Positions 23,383-34,792 of a stretch of 64,000 bases of DNA are shown piece by piece (the stretch's first letter is position 1; every line of letters starts with the position of its first letter). The notes under the pieces were generated by a model. The model saw only the letters and a list, made by a program, of their open reading frames with translations, did not search any database and was not told the DNA's origin. A program made the position numbers and the translations under genes. Source of the DNA: Primula veris (taxonomy: Eukaryota > Streptophyta > Magnoliopsida > Ericales > Primulaceae); NCBI GenBank assembly GCA_963682055.1, contig OY821745.1, positions 21,077,342 to 21,141,341 on the forward strand, written 5' to 3'.

Positions 23383-25262
23383 TGTTGAGACGTAAAATTT
23401 ATGGACACTAAAAATATGTCTCGTGTCTTTTAAGCAAAATAAAATCGATTACTAATCTCTAAATTTAAATAGAAAATAATTTATTAGTAATTTAAAAAAA
23501 AGAAATTATAATTTATTATTTCATAAAATTAAGATAGTAAATTTAAATAAAATAAAATAATTTCTTTTTCTAAAAATCCATTTAGTATGGAGAAAACAAT
23601 TTTTTTTTTAAATTACAGAACTTATTAAAATGTTTTCAAAACACAAATAATAAATTTAAATCAAATGATAATTCTTGATCCTATATGATAATTGGCCGAA
23701 ACTTAGTGAGTTGCCATTTCAATTAAAATTTCATCCCAAAAGCTATAAATATAGAGGTGATTGTGTCATATTTCTCACAATCAAGAAGCCTTCAAGCAAG
23801 TTAAAGAGAGAATCTCTTCCACACTCGTCAGGAATCAGCTCTGCTCCTCCACAACCGTCAGGAATCAGCTTCGCTCCTCCACATCCATCAAGTAATCAGC
23901 TCCGCTTCTCCACAACCGTCAGGGAATCAGCTCCGCTCTTTCACAACCGCTCGGGAATCAACTCTTAGGGAGAAGTTCTGCACATTCCGGTCTCAACGAA
24001 TGTCTTCAAAGTCTGCAACAAATCTGCAATAAACTTGGCATTCGATCTTCAATAACGTCTAAAAGCAGCAAGCAAGACATTTCTACGGATTAAAATCTTC
24101 AAGTTTTTCACCAAATCTGAAGAAGTTCTGCAACAAATATACATTCGAATTTCAAGAACAACTACAAGCAATAAGCAAGACGTTTCTGCAAATGAAAGTC
24201 TTAAAAATTCTTCATCAAATATGAAAAACTCGGGAATCAGTTCTGCTCCGTCAGGGAATCAGCTCCGCTCTTTCACAGCCGCTCGGGAATCAACTGTTAG
24301 GGAGAAGTTCTGCACACTCCGGTCTCAACAAATGTCTTCAAAGTCTGCAACAAATCTGTAATAAATTTGGCATTCGATCTTCAAGAACCTCTACAAGTAG
24401 CAAGCAAGACGTTTCTACGGATCAAAATCTTCAAGTTCTTCACCAAATCTAAAAAAGTTCTGCAACAAATATACCTTCGAATTTCAAGAACAACTACAAG
24501 CAATAAACAAGATGTTTCTGCAAATCAAAGTCTTAAAATTTTTTCATCAAATCTGAAGAACTCCACCCAAGAAATCTACAACAAACCGGCATTCGATCTT
24601 CAGAAACGACTACAAAAAGACAAAAACACGTTTTCTAGATCAAAATCTCAAGTTATTCACTAAATGTGAAGAGCATCAAGATCATCAACGAAATCAACAA
24701 AACTTCAAAGTTGTTCATCAAATCCGAAGAATTTTACTCAAGTTCGGCAAACTCAACAAAATTCATCAAATAGTCTACAACAGTATTTCGAGCCACCGCA
24801 AATTGTTCGAAGAGGAGACTCAAATGACTTTCATTTCTAAATTTATTTTTAAAAATTATCAGAGATTGTACCCACAAAATTACTGAACAATAAATTGTAT
24901 TTTGCTCCGCATTTATTTTCACCGTCTCCAGCACTTGGTGAAAATTTGTGTGAAACAGTTATATATGCTAACATGATTTATGTCATATTGAGAGTGAATA
25001 TTGTAAAGAGAGAGTTTTATTTGTGAAAGAACCATAATATCAAGATAGATTACGTTGTAATATTCTTTATAATATATCGGCCGTGCAGCGACCCCGAAGA
25101 AGTAGCCAGTGTTGGGTGAACCTCGTAAACAAATATCATGTGTGTGATTGCCTTTTCTACTTCCTATATTGTGTGTGTGTGAGTTTGTCTCTCCTTCTTT
25201 GGTCCATCGCCGAGTTACTTGTTTCCGTTATACGGGTCTCGAACGTGACGAAATCCCTAACA
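23383..25262 (+). mobile_element. Probable solo LTR (~1.9 kb)
   Basis: It begins TGTTGAGACG and ends CCCTAACA. It contains a TATA box, TATAAATA (23744-23751), followed by a leader rich in tandem repeats. Near the 3' end the motif GCCAGTGTTGGGTGAACCTCGTAAAC is of a type common in long plant LTRs. No gag or pol lies next to it. The flanking pentamers TTTAT and GATAT do not match, so the ends are provisional. The short ORFs inside are repeat-derived and not credible. Confidence 0.45.
23821..24600 (+). repeat. Nested tandem repeats in the probable solo LTR
   Basis: A ~30-bp unit (GGAATCAGCTCCGCTC with CACAACCGTCA) occurs about five times at 23826-23960 and again at 24230-24290. A larger unit of about 325 bp, starting CTTAGGGAGAAGTTCTGCAC, occurs at about 23963 and 24297. 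The arrangement is a higher-order repeat. Confidence 0.85.
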
Positions 25263-25601
25263 GATATAACCTTTTTTACCCCTAAGAAGCTACAAAGGCA
25301 CACTCATGCTGTCTACTATTTAGATTCAAAAGGAAACTGATTCATACTTAAGATGGAGTACTCATGATATTTCTCTTTTATGACTTATGATGGATACTGA
25401 AGTCATGGTTTCTTATTTACTATCCTCTCAAGTGTTTGCTTTTAGCAATGGAAATTCATATATATATATATATATATATACATACCTACATAATTTATGA
25501 AATCTCTTTTTAGGTTAGGTAGACAGTTAATTTTAAGGTTAAATGATGAAATTCAATCTCAAAAGACAATAGAGAATGAAATCACATAATAGAGATAAGG
25601 C
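25263..25601. other. Spacer with AT microsatellite
   Basis: No gene seen. An (AT)n run lies at about 25458-25480. The last five bases, AAGGC, are the left target duplication of the copia element that follows. Confidence 0.6.
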
Positions 25602-27126
25602 TGTTGGTTTTTGGTACTATTTCGAATACAATAAATGAAAGGACAATAAAATAAAGAAGACAGGAACGCAATGGAAATAAACAATTTTATTTCTCACAAT
25701 TGGAATATGAATTACAATTCCTGACTCAACAAATAAATAAAACTGCTGGACTGTAATAAAGAAACTGCCGGACTGTTATAAAGAAACTGCCGGACTGGTT
25801 TAACAAAGAAACTGCCGGACTGGTTTTACAGAAACTGCCGGACTGGTTTTACAGAAACTGCCGGACTGGTTTTAACAAAATGCCGGACTGGTTTTAAACA
25901 AACTGCCGGACTGGTTTTAAACAAAACTGCCGGTTTTAACAAACAGCCGGACTGGTTTTAAACAAAACTGCTGGACTGGTTTTAAACAAATAAAAACTGC
26001 CGGACTGGTTTTAAACAAATAAAAAACTGCCGGACTGTTTTTTGTAAATACTGGAAATTACAGAACTGAAAAGTAAATAACAGAATCGAAAGACTGAAAG
26101 TAAACAGTACTGAAATGTAAATACAGAAAAGAAACAGTACAGAAAAGTAAATTACAGAAATGAAACGGTACAGAAATGAAATGGACAGAAAGTAAATGAC
26201 TGAAAAATAAATAACAGAAAGTAAAAGAAGAGGCAACTGCTGAGCAGTTTCCCTTAAACAATATTTCCCGAACCACCTTTAAAGGTTTCTGGTTTCGGGA
26301 CTTTGTTCCCAAGGTACAACTTCTATCTCAGAGTGGCTCGTATGGAAACCGGCACCGAACCACAGGTCGAGCTGTTGGTGGTGCGGTGTTGTGTGTTTGA
26401 AGGTGTGTTCAAATGAGAGGGGGAGGGCTGCCTTTTATAGGCTCTACTGAAACCGCAGCCATAAATATAGGTCATCAATTCTGGGAGTTACACCCCCAGA
26501 ATCCGCTCACTTTAATTCTGAAACCGCAGCAATCAATTCCATTTATTGCTGGCGTTTCTCTTGCTGGAAACTCTAGGGACTGCTTTTGTAATTTATACAA
26601 AACTCCCTATTCGGGTTTGGACCCAAGACCCAAGACCCGAGACATTCCCCAAATCCCAAATCCCAAATCCCAAATCCCAAGCCCACGCCCACGCCCGTGC
26701 CCGTGCCCGTGCCCGTGCCCGAGACACGAGACACGAGCGAGCGCGCGTGTGTGGTACACACTAATACTCTTAGGTGTATGTGGACATGTTAGTTTAATAA
26801 CTACATGGGTTGGTATGGTATATATATTGTAAGATTAACTCTTAATTTTCCAATATGGGATTATTCTAAATGGTTTTCTCATTAACCATTTCGTTTTCCA
26901 GATTTTCCAGATTTGAGCTTCCGAGGTACCAACTTTGAAGCCACTTTGTATTCACACCCATTCTCCGAATAGGTCATGTGATATACCGTTACGAAGCTCG
27001 TCACACGGGCTACTCAACCACGTTGAGTACGGTATAAACAACTCAGCGCTGTTACACGAAATAATGACTCGAAGTTGGTCCAGTGACCATTCGGAAACAC
27101 CCATGTTTTCACATGCTTTTCCAACA
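25602..27126 (-). repeat. 3' LTR of copia C
   Basis: 1525 bp. It is longer than its partner because of more copies of the CTGCCGGACTGGTTTTAAA unit and an expanded AAATCCC / CGTGCC tract at about 26640-26720. It begins TGTTGGTTTTTGG and ends TTCCAACA. Confidence 0.95.
25745..26045 (+). repeat. LTR minisatellite, 3' LTR copy
   Basis: About thirteen tandem copies of a 20-27-bp unit with core CTGCCGGACTGGTTTTA, separated by AACAAA or ACAGAA spacers. The matching array in the 5' LTR (32494-32755) has fewer copies. Confidence 0.9.
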
Positions 27127-27604
27127 ATCCCCCACATGAATGCAATTGGCTGAAAATAAAAATGCTCCTAAATGCATACGAGAGAAAACCGCAAGAGTTC
27201 ACTGCATAAGGACAGGTAGCGCGCGCCTTGAACCTGCCGTAGTGATGTAAAATCTGATATGCTAGTATTGGGTAGCCTTTAAGCCTTGAACCCTTTAGCG
27301 TTTGTGCATACCAGGGTAATGAGCACACAGTGTCCTCTCTACACCACTTACTAAGCCCTTTGGTTGTTGTCCATATTTGGCCGTGGACTGCCTTGGCAAA
27401 ATTCAACCGAGTGCTCTAGTGATTTAGCCCATGGCTCATCACATAGTATCGGCCATACACACTTGTCATAGGTGATTTCAAGTCAAGGGTGTCCTGACTC
27501 ACCCCTCTCGACCTTCGAGATACTTGTTTTCATTAAGAGCCTCATGCTAACCCTTAAGATGGTCTAGGTCTATCACTCTTTCATCCTAGAAATGGGCTGG
27601 GAAC

Positions 27605-30600
27605 TTAAGTTCCCGAGTGCTTTGTTCGGTCACCCCCACAGTTTGGTTTTCCCGTTGAACCCGAGGCTGGAGAATCCAGTTCGGGTTGGGTTGCCTCTGA
27701 GGAGGTTTCCAGTTTGATGGGCTTCAACCCCATTCCCCTCGATGAAACTTCAACTCCTACCTGAGTCAAGCCTTTTGTAAATGGATCCGCTATATTGTCT
27801 TTAGATCTCACAAAATCTAATGACACCACACCGTTAGCTAACAATTCTCTTACGGATTTATGTCTCCGACGAATATGTCGGGACTTTCCATTATACATAT
27901 GATCCTGCGCCCGTCCAATAGCCGACTGACTATCGCAGTGCATGCTTATTGCTGGGACAGGTTTCGGCCACATTGGAATTCCTTCCAGAAAGCTTCTCAG
28001 CCAATCAGCCTCTTCTGTTGCTAGATCCAATGCTATGAACTCGGATTCCATAGTTGATCTAGCTATGCACGTCTGCTTGGATGATCTACATGAGACAGCT
28101 GCTCCTCCCATCACGAACACATATCCGCTAGTGGATCGTGTACTGTTGGAATCCGAGATCCAGTTTGCATCAGAATACCCTTCCAGTACAGCTGGATATC
28201 TGGTATAATGCAACCCTCGGTCTGCTGTGTATCTCATGTATCTGAGAAGTCTCATGATGGCCTTCCAGTGTTCCTTATTTGGATTACTGGTGTACCTACT
28301 CAGTCTACTCACTGAGTTGGCTATGTCTGGTCTAGTACAGTTCATGACGTACATCAGACTGCCTATTATTCGAGAATATTCCAATTGTCTCACACTATCC
28401 CCAAAATTCTTTTTCAGGGTGGTTGAGATCTCTATCGGAGTTCTGGATGTAGCTCTACTATCTTTATCAAATTTGTCAAGCATCTGCCTGACATAGTGAG
28501 TTTGAGATAGCGCATATCCGTCTGATGTCTTGGTAATTTTCATACCAAGTATAACATCAGCGATACCCAAGTCTTTCATCTCGAATTTTTGTGACAACAT
28601 TTTCTTAGTGGAGTTGATGTTATCAATACTCCCTATTATAATCATGTCATCTACGTAGAGGCAGACTACCACGTAGTCCTTTTCATTACCTTTCACGTAG
28701 ACGCATTTGTCACATTCGTTTATTCGAAAACCGTTTGATAGCATCACTCTATCAAATTTTTCGTGCCATTGTTTAGGTGCTTGTTTAAGTCCATACAAGG
28801 ACTTCACAAGTTTACACACCTTATGCGCTTTACCTGGAACCACAAACCCTTCCGGTTGTTCCATGTAAATTTCCTCTTCGAGTTCACCATCCAAGAACGC
28901 CGTTTTAACATCCATTTGATGTATTTCCAGATCGAACAGTGCTGCGAGAGCAATGACTATCCGGATTGACGTCTTCCTGGAGACAGGAGCATAGGTGTCG
29001 AAATAGTCGACACCTTCGGTTTGTCTAAAACCTTTCACTACAAGCCTTGCCTTGTATTTCTCGATTGTTCCATCGAGCTTTCTCTTCCTATTGAAGATCC
29101 ACTTGTGTCCTAGTGGCTTACACCCGGGTGGTAAATCCACTAGTTCCCAAGTGTGATTTTGTAATATTGATTCAACCTCATTGTTGATCGCCTCCTCCCA
29201 ATATTGGGCTTCCGGGGATGACATTGCTTGTTTGAATGTCGCCGGTTCGCCTTCTATCATGAAGGTTACAAAATCTGGACCGAAAGACGTTTCCTTTCTA
29301 GCCCTCTTACTACGTCGAGGCTCTTCTTCTTCTTCCTCCAACGGTTCGCTTGCCCCCACATTTTCCTCACTGTTTGACTCCTCAGTCTCTACAGTTATGG
29401 AAGACTTGCGGGGAAAGATCTCCTCGAAGAAAGAAGCTTCTCGAGCTTCGATGATAGTATCTACATGCACATTGGGATTATCCGACTTGTGCACGAGAAA
29501 ACGATAAGCACTACTGTTGTGTGCATATCCTATGAACACACAGTCTACCGTCTTTGGCCCTATTCTCGTTCTTTTAGGAAGCGAGACAAGGACCTTTGCT
29601 AGACAACCCCAAACCCTTAAGAATTTATAGCTCGGCCGATGGCCTTTCCATAGTTCATAAGGTGGTTTATCACGCTTCTTATGCGGTAGCTTGTTCAACA
29701 CATAGTTGGCGGAAAGCAGCGCTTCCCCCCACATGTTCTGGGGTAACCCAGAACTTATTAGCATAGCATTCATCATTTCCTTGAGCGTTCTATTCTTACG
29801 CTCGGCAACCCCATTCTGCTCCGGAGAGTAGGGGGCTGTGGTTTGATGTACAATGCCACTTTCTGCGCATATCTGCACAAACGGTGCCTCGTATTCACCG
29901 CCTCTATCACTCCTCAATATTTTAATCTTTTTATTGAGTTGATTTTCTACTTCGGTCTTATAAAGAGCGAATTTCTCTACCGCTTCGTCTTTACTTCTCA
30001 TTAAGTAGACGTAGCAGTATCTAGTACAATCATCTATAAACGTGATGAAATACTTTTTCCCTCCTCGCGTTTGTATAAACTTTAAGTCGCATACATCCGT
30101 GTGTATTAGACCGAGAGGTTCAGTACTTCGTTCAATATGTTGATACGAAGACTTGGTTAATTTTGCTTCAACACAAACCTCACATTTATGTTGTTTATCA
30201 AATACAAAATTAGGTAGTAGATTCAGTGATATTAATTTCTTCATAGAATTAGCATTCACATGACCTAATCTTCCATGCCATAAATTAAATGAATCGCAAG
30301 AATAAGCAAATGAAGTTTTATTGGCCACTTGGGCAACATTAACAGTTACATTATTCTTGGTACTGGCCTCAGCCTTAGTACCCACAATAGCAGACTCGGC
30401 TTTAGGAGCCAGAGTACCAACATTTAATTTAAACATGCCGTTGGTCATATAGCCACGGCCTACATACATTCCATTAAGGGTGATTACAATTTTTGCGGAT
30501 TCAAATACAAGTTTAAACCCTTTGTTCACCATCACTGAGCCGGAGACTAGATTCTTGCGAATTTGCGGTACATGGAGCATGCCGTTCAGTGTCAGCTCCT

Positions 30601-30902
30601 TTCCCGACGTCATCTTCAGCAACACGGTTCCTTTTCCTTCCACCCTGGAAGTAGCCGAGTTCCCCATGAAGCAGCTCTCATTGTCCACGGCCGTATAGGT
30701 CTTGAACATCCACTTGCTGGCACAGATGTGACTAGTGGCGCCTGTGTCCAGCCACCATTCATTTGGGTTGCTCCCCACCAGGTTCACTTTAGAAACCACA
30801 ACACTCAGGTGCATGTAGTCTTGTCCAGCATCATCTCCTCCCTCAGCCACATTTGCCTGAGCAGGTGCCCTCTTCCTCCCTTTCCCTTGGAACTTCCTCT
30901 TT
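27605..30902 (-). CDS. copia C pol polyprotein (PR-INT-RT-RNase H)
   Basis: Open from the C27 tract to the stop at 27605; the same frame extends upstream to 31162, but that part overlaps gag out of frame and is not coding-like. Domains in order: protease ([12 protein letters not shown], near 30745), gag-pre-integrase (WHGRLGHV with CEVC), integrase core ([16 protein letters not shown] and [10 protein letters not shown], the DDE residues), reverse transcriptase ([18 protein letters not shown] near 28900 and CLYVDDMII near 28655) and RNase H ([10 protein letters not shown], and [10 protein letters not shown] near 27860). It ends about 40 residues past DPFTKGL. All catalytic motifs look intact. 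It would cleave, reverse transcribe and integrate the element. The frame differs by one base from gag, with the junction in the G/C homopolymer. Confidence 0.93.
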
Positions 30903-32003
30903 GGGGGGGGGGGGGGGGGGGGGGGGGGGTTTGGGCTTGTCGGTGCGCATCTTACAATCCGTGGCACGATGGCCCGGTTTGTTGCACACAAAGCAGTCTC
31001 CCATGAATTTCTTCTTGAGAGAGGCACCGACTCCGCTGTCAAAGCGTTTCCGCTTAGACACAGCGTCCTCAACCACATGGGCCTTGGCAACCGCGTTGCC
31101 TGCTCCGCCACCGCCTTTCCTTCCGGATCGGCGGTTGCTTTTCTCAACATTGAGCCTCTCAATGAGTCCCTCCAAGGTCATAGCCTTTCGCTTGTGTTTC
31201 AGGTAGTTTTGAAACTCTTTCCAAGAAGGTGGCAGTTTCTCAATCATTAATGCCACTTGGAAAGGTTCGTTGATAACTAACCCTTCAACCTCAAGCCTAT
31301 GGTATATGAGTTGGAGTTCCTCAACCTGCTCGATGACACTCTTCCCATCAGTCATCATGTACTCATGAAAGTCCGTGATGACAAATTTCTTTACGCCAGC
31401 GTTATTCACTTTGTACTTTCGTTCGAGAGACTCCCAAACCTCCTTTGCAGAAGCCTTGGGCTCGAATACACTGAAGAGAGTGTCATCCAGAGCACACAGG
31501 ATGTAGTTCCGGCATAGGTAGTCGCCGTGTTTCCACGCTTCCACTGCCGAAACCGTCTGCACGTCCTCATCGTCCTTGCTTAGGACGGGTGCAGACTCCT
31601 TAAGAAACCGGGTCAGATTAAGGGCAGTTAAATAAAACAGCATCTTTTGCTGCCAACGTTTGAAGTTGTTGCCCCTAAACTTTTCCGGTCTCTCCAGTTG
31701 AGAGGTTGGCAACATTGGCATCGCCGGTGTTGCCGGAGCCTTGCCCTTTGCCCTGGCCGCAGCCACAAGCGCTGCCTTGGCCGCAGCCTTAGCAGCAGCC
31801 TGTGCTGCGGCCGCAGCCGTAGCCATAGCATCAGCCTCTGCCGCAGCAGCGTCGGCCGCAGCCTTTGCCGCAGCAGCTTCGGCCTCAGCCTCAGCCTGAG
31901 CCCCCCCACTCGCAGCGCTCGCATTGTTATGGCTACTGCCAATCACAAGTGCGCCCTGCACGTTTTCCGAAGAAACGGTGGGTATTTGATCCTCATTAGT
32001 CAT
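30843..32003 (-). CDS. copia C gag protein
   Basis: 386 codons from ATG at 32003 ([17 protein letters not shown]). An upstream TTG (32015) is in frame but not a likely start. Residues about 30-85 are an Ala/Glu-rich, probably helical segment; then comes the copia gag fold ([43 protein letters not shown]), a basic linker and a CCHC zinc knuckle, [14 protein letters not shown], near 30965-31005. A nine-Pro run encoded by C27 follows, after which this frame gives 19 residues of charged, apparently meaningless sequence before the stop. The protein forms virus-like particles that package the element RNA. The true C terminus or gag-pol fusion depends on events in the homopolymer. Confidence 0.9.
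   Translation of the reverse strand: MTNEDQIPTVSSENVQGALVIGSSHNNASAASGGAQAEAEAEAAAAKAAADAAAAEADAMATAAAAAQAAAKAAAKAALVAAARAKGKAPATPAMPMLPTSQLERPEKFRGNNFKRWQQKMLFYLTALNLTRFLKESAPVLSKDDEDVQTVSAVEAWKHGDYLCRNYILCALDDTLFSVFEPKASAKEVWESLERKYKVNNAGVKKFVITDFHEYMMTDGKSVIEQVEELQLIYHRLEVEGLVINEPFQVALMIEKLPPSWKEFQNYLKHKRKAMTLEGLIERLNVEKSNRRSGRKGGGGAGNAVAKAHVVEDAVSKRKRFDSGVGASLKKKFMGDCFVCNKPGHRATDCKMRTDKPKPPPPPPPPPKEEVPREREEEGTCSGKCG
30903..30929 (-). repeat. 27-base G homopolymer at the gag-pol junction
   Basis: An uninterrupted run of 27 G on the + strand (C27 in the sense of the element) encodes poly-proline in every frame. Gag is open before it and pol after it, one nucleotide out of register. Homopolymers this long are prone to polymerase slippage and to sequencing or assembly error, so the true length in the genome is uncertain. 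Confidence 0.97.
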
Positions 32004-32351
32004 CTGAAATGACAATATAAAAACCGTTTAGTTTCTCGCAAGAAAACTAAATTCTTTATCGCAAATACTAATTATAACTTAATTAGATTGCTTCAAAAAG
32101 AATAAAAACCAATGAAAGAGATTCTAGCGTGAAAATCAAATCACTTTTGATTTCACTAAGAATTCTTTATAGTATTCTAGAATAAAAGATTAAAACCAAT
32201 TCGGATTTATTCTATGTGCAAATTTCAATTTCTAGTAAACTAGCAATGATTTTGCGAGAATAAAAACCAAGACGTCAACAACAATAAAATAAAAAAGAAA
32301 AGTCCTTTTCTTTTCGAAAATAGTAAAACCAAAAAAGATATTGTTTAAGAT
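32004..32351 (-). other. 5' untranslated leader of copia C
   Basis: About 350 bp of A-rich sequence between the 5' LTR and gag. A TTGTCATTTCAG sequence precedes the gag ATG directly and looks like a 3' splice site. No tRNA-iMet-type site like those in copia A and B is visible at the LTR edge. Confidence 0.6.
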
Positions 32352-33732
32352 TGTTGGTATTTGGTACTATTTCGAATACAATAAATGAAAGGACAATAAA
32401 ATAAAGAAGACAGGAACGCAATGAAAATAAACAATTTTATTTCTCACAATTGGAATATGAATTACAATTCCTGACTCAACAAATAAATAAAACTGCTAGA
32501 CTGTAATAAAGAAACTGCCGGACTGTTATAAAGAAACTGCCGGACTGGTTTAACAAAGAAACTGCCGGACTGGTTTTACAGAAACTGCCGGACTGGTTTT
32601 AACAAACTGCCGGACTGGTTTTAAACAAACTGCCGGACTGGTTTTAAACAAAACTGCCGGACTGGTTTTAACAAAACTGCCGGACTGGTTTTAAACAAAT
32701 AAAAACTGCCGGACTGGTTTTAAACAAATAAAAAACTGCCGGACTGTTTTTTGTAAATACTGGAAATTACAGAACTGAAAAGTAAATAACAGAATCGAAA
32801 GACTGAAAGTAAACAGTACTGAAATGTAAATACAGAAAAGAAACAGTACAGAAAAGTAAATTACAGAAATGAAATGGACAGAAAGTAAATGACTGAAAAA
32901 TAAATAACAGAAAGTAAAAGAAGAGGCAACTGCTGAGCAGTTTTCCTTAAACAATATTTCCCGAATCACCTTTAAAGGTTTCTGGTTTCGGGACTTTGTT
33001 CCCAAGGTACAACTTCTATCTCAGAGTGGCTCGTATGGAAACCGGCACCGAACCACATGTCGAGCTGTTGGTGGTGCGGTGTTGTGTGTTTGAAGGTGTG
33101 TTCAAATGAGAGGGGGAGGGCTGCCTTTTATAGGCTCTACTGAAACCGCAGCCATAAATATAGGTCATCAATTCTGGGAGTTACACCCCCAGAATCCGCT
33201 CACTTTAATTCTAAAACCGCAGCAATCAATTCCATTTATTGCTGGCGTTTCTCTTTCTGGAAACTCTAGGGACTGCTTTTGTAATTTATACCAAACCCCA
33301 AACCCCAAACCCCGTGCCCGAGACCCGAGACACGAGACACGAGCGAGCGCGCGTGTGTGGTACACACTAATACTCTTAGGTGTATGTGGACATGTTAGTT
33401 TAATAACTACATGGGTTGGTATGGTATATATATTGTAAGATTAACTCTTAATTTTCCAATATGAGATTATTCTAAATGGTTTTCTCATTAACCATTTCGT
33501 TTTTCAGATTTTCCAGATTTGAGCTTCCGAGGTACCAACTTTGAAGCCACTTTGTATTCACACCCATTCTCCGAATAGGTCATGTGATATACCGTTACGA
33601 AGCTCGTCACACGGGCTACTCAACCACGTTGAGTACGGTATAAACAACTCAGCGCTGTTACACGAAATAATGACTCGAAGTTGGTCCAGTGACCATTCGG
33701 AAACACCCATGTTTTCATATGCTTTTCCAACA
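32352..33732 (-). repeat. 5' LTR of copia C
   Basis: 1381 bp, nearly identical to 25602-27126 apart from repeat-number differences. Begins TGTTGGTATTTGG, ends TTCCAACA and is followed by the right target duplication AAGGC. Confidence 0.95.
32494..32755 (+). repeat. LTR minisatellite, 5' LTR copy
   Basis: Tandem copies of the same CTGCCGGACTGGTTTTA-core unit seen in the 3' LTR, with two or so fewer copies and different spacer order. Confidence 0.9.
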
Positions 33733-33737
33733 AAGGC

Positions 33738-34345
33738 ATGATAGAATACTACAAATTATTTGAAGTACTAAACAGAGTAAAAAAAAATCAGTACCGGGAT
33801 AAAATAAGGTGATGTTTTCCTTTTCAATTGAGTAATAGGTGATGTATCTTTTTTGCATGTAAGAGCAGGTGTGTGGGAGTAAGAAGGGATTTTTTTTTCA
33901 ACTGTCGTTCCCAGTATGAAATTTCTTAACGAAGTCTTTTAATAGTAGAAAATTCCAAATTAACTTTCAAACAAAAAAAAATCTTTAATATAAAAAGAAT
34001 TGCGTCTATTCACTTACTTGTAATTTTTTTACTGAGCATATATTTACACAAATAATTTTATTTTACGTGTACAAATTTATTTATTTATTGTTTGTCAGCA
34101 TCAGGAAGCCCTTGAAAATTCACCAGAATCGAGAGGTCTGGTGCGGTCGCAACTCTTGCACACCTCAGGGCACGTCTAACCTTGTTTGGACCAATTTTTT
34201 TTGACTCGTACCCTATCCGGAGACCGGCTCCCCACCCCCAAATAGATAAAGAAAGAAATAGAAAAAGAAAAAAAGGTTGGCGGACTAGGTAGCTAAGCTA
34301 AGGTTTTGACCTGAGTTCATAATATTATGAGAAAGTGAATTCCTA
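33738..34345. other. Spacer between copia C and unit B
   Basis: No gene recognised. Poly(A/T) runs alternate with a GC-richer piece near 34115-34240 (GAGAGGTCTGGTGCGGTCGCAA) that resembles decayed repeat sequence but cannot be classified. Confidence 0.5.
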
Positions 34346-34597
34346 GTGGGGGATATGGCCAAACTTTCAAGATCCATCAAATCAGTATACCAATCTATCT
34401 GCGGCCTCCAGGGTGTTCTTCTCTATAACCAATCTCTACCTACCCTAAACATTTACTCACAATCTCCAGTAGAACCTTGTGCTCTCCCCAGAGAATTCCG
34501 TTCCGTCCATTATACTCACCGTCTTACAAGGCTTCACCAAGTCTCTGTTAAAATGTATCCTCACATCTTAAAATGGAAAGAAGATTGCTGTCATTGA
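34346..34597 (+). CDS. Unrecognised ORF, leader exon or remnant (unit B copy)
   Basis: 83 codons. A second in-frame ATG three codons in gives MAKLSRSIKSVYQSICG. The first ~60 residues have Ser/Arg, aromatic and few acidic residues, like a mitochondrial or plastid targeting peptide. The part from SPVEPCALPREFRSVHYTHRLTRLHQ matches unit A 76-160 in the same frame, after which indels make the copies disagree. The ORF may be the first exon of a once larger gene or a nonfunctional fragment. No family recognised. Confidence 0.35.
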   Translation: MGDMAKLSRSIKSVYQSICGLQGVLLYNQSLPTLNIYSQSPVEPCALPREFRSVHYTHRLTRLHQVSVKMYPHILKWKEDCCH

Positions 34598-34792
34598 AAA
34601 CGAGTTTTGTGACTAGGTAGTTCCAATTTTTTTTTCATCGAAAGAGGAAACAAAGCTATAGATAATGGCTGTTTGCATTGCATTGCTAGTGGAGATCTTG
34701 AAGATCTTTCTAGATGGCTTTTCGAGCTAATCATGAATAAGAACAATTAAAACCACATGTTTGTGTAAGCCAGTTTGTGAAATGTTATATCC

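Larger units (their letters stand above)
25602..33732 (-). mobile_element. Young, nearly intact Ty1/copia retrotransposon C
   Basis: An 8131-bp element with LTRs 25602-27126 and 32352-33732, both TG..CA, and a perfect 5-bp target duplication AAGGC (25597-25601 and 33733-33737). On the minus strand: 5' LTR (right), a ~350-bp leader, gag, a C27 tract, pol with all domains and no internal stop, a ~480-bp untranslated region, a polypurine tract (ATGTGGGGGAT) and the 3' LTR. I count about a dozen substitutions between the LTRs over ~1.4 kb; larger differences are in repeat number. This is clearly the youngest element in the window. I cannot identify a standard primer binding site next to the 5' LTR. 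Confidence 0.96.

Noticed and set aside
23675..24663. Pro/Ser-rich ORFs resembling extensin-like proteins
   Set aside because: The composition comes from the tandem repeats in the LTR-like leader, with no signal peptide or conserved motif.
25745..26045. Regularly spaced repeats resembling a CRISPR array
   Set aside because: The spacers are themselves repetitive, the array occurs in both LTRs of a retrotransposon, and the host is a plant.
26413..27406. ORFs in the copia C 3' LTR and adjoining untranslated region
   Set aside because: The LTR ORFs are repeated in the other LTR with different lengths because of repeat-number change; no protein family fits.
30563..31250. Several + strand ORFs across the copia C gag region, including poly-Gly and Pro stretches
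   Set aside because: They are antisense shadows of gag/pol and of the G27 tract.
31628..32012. Arg/Leu-rich and Ser/Arg-rich ORFs over the gag N terminus
   Set aside because: Alternative frames of the Ala-rich gag coding sequence.
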